From: Allopusillimonas sp008369125
GTDB lineage: Bacteria; Pseudomonadota; Gammaproteobacteria; Burkholderiales; Burkholderiaceae_B
NCBI RefSeq assembly: GCF_008369125.1
Contig: NZ_VOAY01000006.1
Span: 1-64,000, forward strand
Direction: 5' to 3'
Length of the DNA stretch: 64,000 nucleotides
Shown one piece after another: positions 61,573 to 64,000 of the stretch (positions are counted from its first letter, which is position 1; each line of letters opens with the position of its first letter). A program made the translations under genes and the position numbers. The notes below the pieces were generated by a model. It did no database searches. It had not been told where the DNA came from and saw nothing but the letters and a program-made list of their open reading frames with translations.

Positions 61573-63225
61573 ATGCCGCTGCCACAGTTGCCTACCCGCA
61601 TGGGAGACACGCTTTCAGCCGACTCCGTCCAGATCACGCTGGCCCAACCCGATGTACAAACCGCAGGCAACGATAGCCAGATCACCAAAGCAGCACCGCC
61701 CACGCCACCGGCGCGGGCTCGACAACAGCCCACATTGCCCCCGGCAGTCTCCGAGCCAGTTGCGCCTGCGTCTGTCACGACGGTAGTCAAAGCAAGTAGC
61801 CGCACCGCCAAAAAAACGCGGCTCGCCCAAGCAAAACGCAAACTGTTTGTACTCGACACCAATGTGTTGCTGCACGATTCCAACTGCCTGTTCAAGTTCG
61901 AAGAGCACGACATATTTTTGCCCATGATCGTGCTTGAAGAGCTTGATCATCAAAAAAAGGGTATGTCCGAAGTAGCGCGCAACGCACGCCAGGTCAGTCG
62001 GGCTCTCGACGGTCTCATCCAGGGCGTTACCGATCTTGACAATGGTGTAAACCTTGACGCCATCGGCAACCCCGAAGCTCTGGGCAACCTGCGACTCCAA
62101 ACTAAGGCACTGCATTCCAAACTGCCTATCGAACTGCCCATGGGCAAGGCCGACAACGGCATTCTGATGGTGGTCCATGCCCTGAAAGACCTGTATCCGC
62201 GTCGCAAGGTTGTGCTGGTATCCAAAGATATCAACATGCGCCTTAAGGCCAGGTCACTGGGGCTGCTGGCTGAAGACTACCTTAACGATCATGTTCTTGA
62301 CGACTCCGATCTTTTGTATGACGGCGTCATGCCTTTGCCTGACAACTTCTGGTCACGTCATGGAAAAGACGTAGAGTCATGGCAGCAGGGAGGCACAACG
62401 TATTATCGGGTCAAAGGGCCGCTGTGCTCTGAATTCATCGTCAATGAGTTCGTGTACTTCGAGGGCGAAATGTCCATGCAGGCCCAGGTTAAAGAGGTTA
62501 CCGGAAAAAGCGCCGTACTCGCCACCCTGCGCGATTACAGTCACGGCAAGAACAACGTGTGGGGCATTACTGCACGCAACCGTGAGCAAAACTTTGCCCT
62601 GAACCTGCTCATGAACCCTGACTGCGATTTCGTGTCGCTGCTGGGCCAGGCAGGCACAGGTAAAACCTTGCTGGCACTGGCGGCTGGCCTGACGCAAACC
62701 CTTGAAACCAAACGCTACAACGAAATTATCATCACTCGCGCAACCGTACCGGTAGGCGATGACATTGGTTTCCTGCCCGGCACTGAAGAAGAAAAAATGC
62801 TGCCCTGGATGGGTGCACTCGAAGACAACCTCGAGGTACTGCACTTAGGCTCGGGCCCAAGTTCGGGTGACAACCCCGGCGACTTATCCAAGAACTCGAC
62901 CATGGAGGTAATACGCTCCCGCATCAAGGTAAAGTCTCTTAACTTTATGCGTGGCCGTACTTTTCTCAACAAGTTTCTCATCATCGATGAGGCGCAGAAC
63001 CTTACGCCAAAACAAATGAAAACCCTGGTCACCCGCGCTGGCCCAGGCACAAAAATCGTCTGTCTGGGCAATATTGCCCAGATCGATACCCCCTATCTCA
63101 CCGAGGGCAGCTCAGGGCTTACTTACGTGGTCGACCGATTCAAGGGTTGGCCGCATTCAGGGCACATCACCTTGCAGCGCGGCGAAAGATCTCGACTGGC
63201 CGACTACGCCAGCGAGGCGCTATAG
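61573..63225 (+). CDS. phoH: PhoH-family PIN-ATPase
   Basis: A 550-residue protein of the PIN-PhoH (PhoH2-like) class. A disordered Ala/Pro-rich N-terminus precedes the PIN ribonuclease domain with D95 (FVLDTNVLLHD) and VLEELDHQKKG. The C-terminal PhoH ATPase has Walker A GQAGTGKT (358-365) and Walker B IIDEAQN (470-476). Members couple RNA unwinding to cleavage. It follows bcp by 37 bp and precedes pdxA. Confidence 0.92.
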   Translation: MPLPQLPTRMGDTLSADSVQITLAQPDVQTAGNDSQITKAAPPTPPARARQQPTLPPAVSEPVAPASVTTVVKASSRTAKKTRLAQAKRKLFVLDTNVLLHDSNCLFKFEEHDIFLPMIVLEELDHQKKGMSEVARNARQVSRALDGLIQGVTDLDNGVNLDAIGNPEALGNLRLQTKALHSKLPIELPMGKADNGILMVVHALKDLYPRRKVVLVSKDINMRLKARSLGLLAEDYLNDHVLDDSDLLYDGVMPLPDNFWSRHGKDVESWQQGGTTYYRVKGPLCSEFIVNEFVYFEGEMSMQAQVKEVTGKSAVLATLRDYSHGKNNVWGITARNREQNFALNLLMNPDCDFVSLLGQAGTGKTLLALAAGLTQTLETKRYNEIIITRATVPVGDDIGFLPGTEEEKMLPWMGALEDNLEVLHLGSGPSSGDNPGDLSKNSTMEVIRSRIKVKSLNFMRGRTFLNKFLIIDEAQNLTPKQMKTLVTRAGPGTKIVCLGNIAQIDTPYLTEGSSGLTYVVDRFKGWPHSGHITLQRGERSRLADYASEAL

Positions 63226-63241
63226 CTGCTCGGGCAAATCC

Positions 63242-64000
63242 ATGCACGACAACAACTCGCCTCTTCCTGTAGGCTTTACCATGGGCGATGCGGCTGGCAT
63301 CGGCCCTGAAATCATTGTCAAGCTTTTTTCGGCCGGCCTGCCTAAACCAGCGCTGGTGTATGGCGATGCCGGTGTGCTCGCCGCCACTATTGAGCAACTG
63401 GGCCTGGCGGCGGCGTTACACGTAGAAATCGTTAATGAGCCCTGCATGGCCAGCCAGCGTTCAGGCGTAATCCACGTATTAAATCGCTGGCAGGCCTTGC
63501 CAGAGGGAGTCACGCCCGGCCAACCTAACCCGCTTGCCGGACGAGGTGCCTATGAATATCTTTGCCATGCCATTGACGATGCCATGGCGGGTAAGCTGCG
63601 AGCCATCGTCACCGCGCCATTGAACAAGAAGACCATGCAGGCAGGCGGCGCCGATTACCCCGGTCATACAGAAATACTGGCCGAACGCACCCATACCAAG
63701 CATTACGCCATGATGCTCGCCAACCTTGAGTTGCGCGTTATTCTGGTCACCATACATGTACCACTCAGCGAGGTCAGCCGGTTGATTACCCCTGAAGCCG
63801 AACTGAACACCATCCGCCTGGCCTGGCAGGCCTGTCGTCAGGCCGGCATAAACAAACCTCGTGTCGCTGTCGCGGGCTTGAACCCGCATGCTGGCGAAGA
63901 GGGGCGTTTCGGCCGCGAAGACCTCGATATCATCGCACCGGCCATTGAAAAAGCCCGCACAGAGGGTATAGATGCCAGCGGCCCCTGGCCCGGTGATACC
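63242..64000 (+). CDS. pdxA: 4-hydroxythreonine-4-phosphate dehydrogenase PdxA (3' end beyond window)
   Basis: The frame starts MHDNNSPLPVGFTMGDAAGI and is open to the window edge, giving 253 of about 330 residues. Metal-binding histidines are visible in DYPGHTEIL, IHVPLSEV and GLNPHAGEEG, the PdxA signature. It oxidises 4-phosphohydroxy-threonine in vitamin B6 synthesis. The start lies 17 bp after the phoH stop. Confidence 0.93.
   Translation, partial: MHDNNSPLPVGFTMGDAAGIGPEIIVKLFSAGLPKPALVYGDAGVLAATIEQLGLAAALHVEIVNEPCMASQRSGVIHVLNRWQALPEGVTPGQPNPLAGRGAYEYLCHAIDDAMAGKLRAIVTAPLNKKTMQAGGADYPGHTEILAERTHTKHYAMMLANLELRVILVTIHVPLSEVSRLITPEAELNTIRLAWQACRQAGINKPRVAVAGLNPHAGEEGRFGREDLDIIAPAIEKARTEGIDASGPWPGDT

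Noticed and set aside
1..64000. CRISPR arrays, tRNA and rRNA genes
   Set aside because: Tandem repeats found have no unique spacers, and no cloverleaf or rRNA-like segments were recognised by reading; a dedicated tRNA/rRNA search would be decisive.

Overview
The window looks like a chromosomal segment of a betaproteobacterium in the order Burkholderiales, most likely family Alcaligenaceae. This rests on protein content and gene order rather than any database comparison: an alaC-hom-thrC amino-acid block, a Mth938-like/bcp/phoH block, hpnCDE squalene synthesis, a Kdo kinase (kdkA), alr-SDR-radA, and dnaE followed by LPS-type glycosyltransferases. The genus cannot be fixed from this window.

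Layout. 1-1119 has no convincing gene and holds an AT-rich patch between 11-bp inverted repeats and a 16-unit, 11-bp minisatellite. 1120-5446 holds rng, a truncated P4-type integrase behind an 11-bp inverted repeat, a SAM methyltransferase, a tiny proline/lysine-rich protein and a lipoprotein. 5458-15567 is envelope biogenesis plus replication: msbA, a GT9 heptosyltransferase, an ElyC/DUF218 protein, and a tightly overlapping minus-strand unit dnaE > GT4 > polysaccharide deacetylase > GT2. 15706-21335 is a LacI-regulated ABC importer ending in a GpdQ-like phosphodiesterase, probably for glycerophosphodiesters. 21405-29680 holds hrpA, argA, yggX, a small membrane protein behind a Fur-box-like site, phoU, rpiA and a Spx/ArsC-like protein. 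29690-38523 is a minus-strand run: potFGHI, kdkA, a TSUP permease, radA, an SDR and alr. 38591-42013 is hpnCDE. crcB, thrC and hom follow.

The main discovery is a 13,949-bp integrated element bounded by perfect 95-bp direct repeats (45338-45432 and 59287-59381). It sits in the 3' end of the aminotransferase gene alaC, exactly where alaC and hom would otherwise overlap as ATGA. It has a tyrosine integrase, an AlpA-like regulator, several unknown small genes, a hairpin-rich leader resembling the immunity/antisense RNA region of phage P4, a P4-like primase-helicase followed by an iteron-rich candidate origin, a periplasmic orphan, and a 1650-residue Type ISP restriction-modification enzyme. I see no capsid, packaging, conjugation or relaxase gene, so it resembles a P4-type satellite or small integrative element with defence cargo. 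Signs of cargo exchange are a duplicated gene tail and 14-bp inverted repeats around the restriction gene.

Right of the element the chromosome resumes with alaC, a Mth938-like protein, bcp, phoH and the start of pdxA, which is cut by the window edge. A second theme is short degenerate tandem repeats (11, 14 and 39 bp) in intergenic gaps, one of which appears to have grown from the 3' end of thrC. I found no tRNA, rRNA or CRISPR array.
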